A DNA stretch of 64,000 nucleotides from JAKLIX01 sp964605655. GTDB lineage: Bacteria > Bacteroidota > Bacteroidia > Bacteroidales > CAIXZF01. The notes beneath the pieces are model-generated. The model was given only the letters and a program-made list of their open reading frames with translations. It made no database searches and was not told the DNA's origin. The translations under genes and the position numbers were made by a program. Positions 62,091 to 64,000 of the stretch are shown here, one piece after another. The stretch's first letter is position 1; the number at the start of each line of letters is the position of its first letter. Location: positions 3,309 to 67,308 of the forward strand of contig CAZSDK010000021.1 in the NCBI GenBank assembly GCA_964605655.1, written 5' to 3'.

Positions 62091-63749
62091 CTATCGCCTG
62101 AAATAATAAAGGTGATGTTTCTCATCAAAATGCATGACGTTCATCAGATGGAAATTCGGACGGAGTTCCTTATAGATCACTTGGTCTTCTATGGGTAAAT
62201 CCATGCCTGCATCCAGGTACCAGATCTCTTTTGATCCGGGAAAAGATAGATCTTTCAGGTCACTGACAAAATAGAGGTCATCTTTGGTAAGGTTCAGAAA
62301 CAGGTTTTTATAAATATCTTTCGCATCCACCTTCCTGAACAATTCCCTGTCGTAGTAGTAGGTGAAATTAAGCACAAAATAGGCAGGACTCACTATTAAA
62401 GGGGTCCTTGGCTGCCTTAATGTACCAATGCTGTTAACTACGGTTTCGACCTTTCTGTGATTATCAGGGTTCAGATGGGTGGTAATTATTGCAAGGAGAA
62501 GGACAGACAGCCAGATCAGATATCGGCTACTTTCTTTGAATTTTCGCAGAAGCAGGATGATCATCCTGGCCATCAGAATCGCAAAAACAGGTGTAATAAA
62601 GATCAGGTAACGATCGAGGAACACCGGAAGATGAAAAGGTATCCATTTCAGGGAGAAGAAATAAAAGATCATGAGCGGGAAAAGGAACCAGGAAATTAAA
62701 ACACGATCGATGATTTCTTTTCTATGATATTGTTTTACTGAGATATAGATAGAGGCCAAAATAATGACCACGATGACGAAAAATATAGTCACAACCGGCA
62801 TGGAAGTGAGATGCCACATCACCGGCATGGGAAAAAATACCGAAAGGGATAGTAACCATAGCAGAGGAAGAATCCCTGCGATCACGGCCCACCGGACCAA
62901 AGGACGGGTTATTTTCCTGAAATAATAATGTATGCCAAATCCGAAAGCCAGAGTGATAAATACCAGGAAGTAAGCTATGCTGGAATTAGTGAACACTTTG
63001 ATCATGGTCATCAGGTTACCCAGGTTTTGACAGGGAGGAACCCATGTCCCGGCGGACCAGGTTTGATATGCCTGCTTTGATAAAATGATCAGGTTGGGTA
63101 TGATCAGGATCAGAAAGGCAAGCATCAGATAAATCAACCCTCGAGGAATACGCCATAAGGACCGATAATTTAAAGACCACATCAATTGCAGAATGACAAT
63201 AACGTATCCAAAATAATGTGCATAAACTAATAAGAGGTTTATTGCGGTCAGCCAATAGAAGTCTTTGTTCTTCTCATAACATACTATCCTAATAAAGAAG
63301 TACATAGAAAGAATGGTGAGCAGTTCGAAGAGTGGATAAACCCTGGCTTCATGAGCAAAAACAAGTTGGTAGGTGGAGAAAGTAAAAAGGAGTCCGGCGG
63401 TAAGTCCGGTTTTATAGCTAAAAAACTCCCTGGCGAACTTATAAATAACAAGGGCAGAGAGGGAGCTAAATATGAGAGAGGGGATCCGGACTGCCAGCGG
63501 GCTGATACCTGCTACTTGAATCCAAAAATGGAGAAGGAGTTCATAAAGCGGAGGATTATTTCCCAGGCTGAGTTGACGAATCAGGGTGGAGATATCCATC
63601 TGGGCGTGGTAGATACTGAAGGGCTCATCCCCGGCGATGCTGTTGGCTGTCAGGTACCATGCCTTCAAAACAACATTTAATAGCAGGATGATATATGGGG
63701 TAATGATCATCCAGTTCCTCAGTAGACCTTTTGTTATAGGCGCTCTCAT
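62091..63749 (-). CDS. GT39-like membrane glycosyltransferase
   Basis: A 552-residue protein with about 11-12 membrane segments. The first loop has ANSIAGDEPFSIYHAQMDIS (DE motif) and LGNNPPLYELLLHFW, typical of GT39/PMT-2 enzymes using polyprenyl-linked donors. A C-terminal periplasmic part (about 450-552) has YYDRELFRKVDAKD and LDAGMDLPIED. It lies 166 bases upstream of the GT2 gene on the same strand, so it may be transcribed separately. The acceptor is unknown; protein or lipid glycosylation of the surface is plausible. Confidence 0.87.
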   Translation of the reverse strand: MRAPITKGLLRNWMIITPYIILLLNVVLKAWYLTANSIAGDEPFSIYHAQMDISTLIRQLSLGNNPPLYELLLHFWIQVAGISPLAVRIPSLIFSSLSALVIYKFAREFFSYKTGLTAGLLFTFSTYQLVFAHEARVYPLFELLTILSMYFFIRIVCYEKNKDFYWLTAINLLLVYAHYFGYVIVILQLMWSLNYRSLWRIPRGLIYLMLAFLILIIPNLIILSKQAYQTWSAGTWVPPCQNLGNLMTMIKVFTNSSIAYFLVFITLAFGFGIHYYFRKITRPLVRWAVIAGILPLLWLLSLSVFFPMPVMWHLTSMPVVTIFFVIVVIILASIYISVKQYHRKEIIDRVLISWFLFPLMIFYFFSLKWIPFHLPVFLDRYLIFITPVFAILMARMIILLLRKFKESSRYLIWLSVLLLAIITTHLNPDNHRKVETVVNSIGTLRQPRTPLIVSPAYFVLNFTYYYDRELFRKVDAKDIYKNLFLNLTKDDLYFVSDLKDLSFPGSKEIWYLDAGMDLPIEDQVIYKELRPNFHLMNVMHFDEKHHLYYFRR

Positions 63750-64000
63750 GAATATGTCAGTGACCTCCGTTTCCTGTGGTTCAAGGTGTAAAGGTAAACA
63801 AGTATCAAGCAGAATATTGCATTCATGAGCACCGCCATCTTTAGTACAGTTCAGGATTTAATCTCCAGCTTATCAAATGGACTTGAAATCTTAGAAGGAC
63901 CCTGGATCGATAAGTAAATATAGTTTTTCGTTGATTTTGGGTTAGAGTGTAATAGACAGGACTTGATCTGACAGTTGGGGTATTTTTTCGTCATTCTCAC
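63750..64000. other. Window end, no gene recognised
   Basis: 251 bases upstream of the last minus-strand gene. On minus a TATATTTA sequence at about 63917-63924 is a weak -7 candidate. No open frame or RNA gene was seen. Confidence 0.3.

Noticed and set aside
1..64000. Prophage or integrative element
   Set aside because: No integrase, structural, mobilisation or transposase genes were found; the TA pair alone is not enough.

Overview
The window looks like chromosomal DNA of a member of the Bacteroidota, most likely Bacteroidales or a close relative. Six large secreted proteins end in type IX secretion (T9SS) C-terminal sorting domains. Several promoters carry the Bacteroidota -7 box TAnnTTTG. 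Gene content (CstA, xylA/xylB with a XylE-type symporter, gingipain-like C25 peptidases, Rrf2 regulator next to a quinol NO reductase) fits the same phylum. No phage structural genes, transposase or CRISPR array were found.

Layout. 1-1110: two hairpin elements flank a Gp49/HigB-type toxin with an Xre antitoxin, followed by tRNA-Asn(GTT). 1172-8171: a HIRAN-domain protein, a lipoprotein alpha/beta hydrolase, CstA with a GPP34 (GOLPH3-like) protein and a MalY/PatB-type aminotransferase, and a YitT-family membrane protein whose promoter abuts two tandem-repeat tracts. 8407-13001: sugar-nucleotide genes (galE, UDP-glucose dehydrogenase, UDP-xylose synthase) and a toroid-fold protein. 13036-14204: one well-formed promoter serves a DUF2231 membrane protein and an unusual lipoprotein rubrerythrin. 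14238-18132: two T9SS cargo proteins built of YCF48-like repeats. 18563-23483: small membrane/regulatory proteins, a PrsW-like protease, and a divergent Rrf2 regulator/norZ pair with a palindrome between them.

23494-32224 is a long, tightly packed minus-strand block: OsmC, DUF456, xylulokinase, xylose isomerase, xylose symporter, YkuD L,D-transpeptidase, LysM-M23 endopeptidase, glycerol dehydrogenase. Overlaps of 1-4 bases tie xylose use to two cell-wall enzymes. 32391-33893 encodes a HATPase-GNAT fusion. 34072-42849 holds a T9SS parallel beta-helix protein, acetyl-CoA synthetase with AcpS, glycine C-acetyltransferase and CysDN.

43054-58082 is the most striking region: four consecutive large secreted proteases (three C25, one M6). 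The first C25 protein ends in a dockerin-like module and lacks a T9SS sorting domain. The M6 protein carries the same dockerin-like module, then a cohesin-like domain and a sorting domain. This suggests, but does not prove, a surface protease assembly. 58100-63749 is a membrane glycosylation cluster (two GT39-like proteins, one GT2 polyprenyl-phosphate glycosyltransferase, one unrecognised polytopic protein). Everything here was read from sequence alone; family names rest on motif recognition, not on searches.
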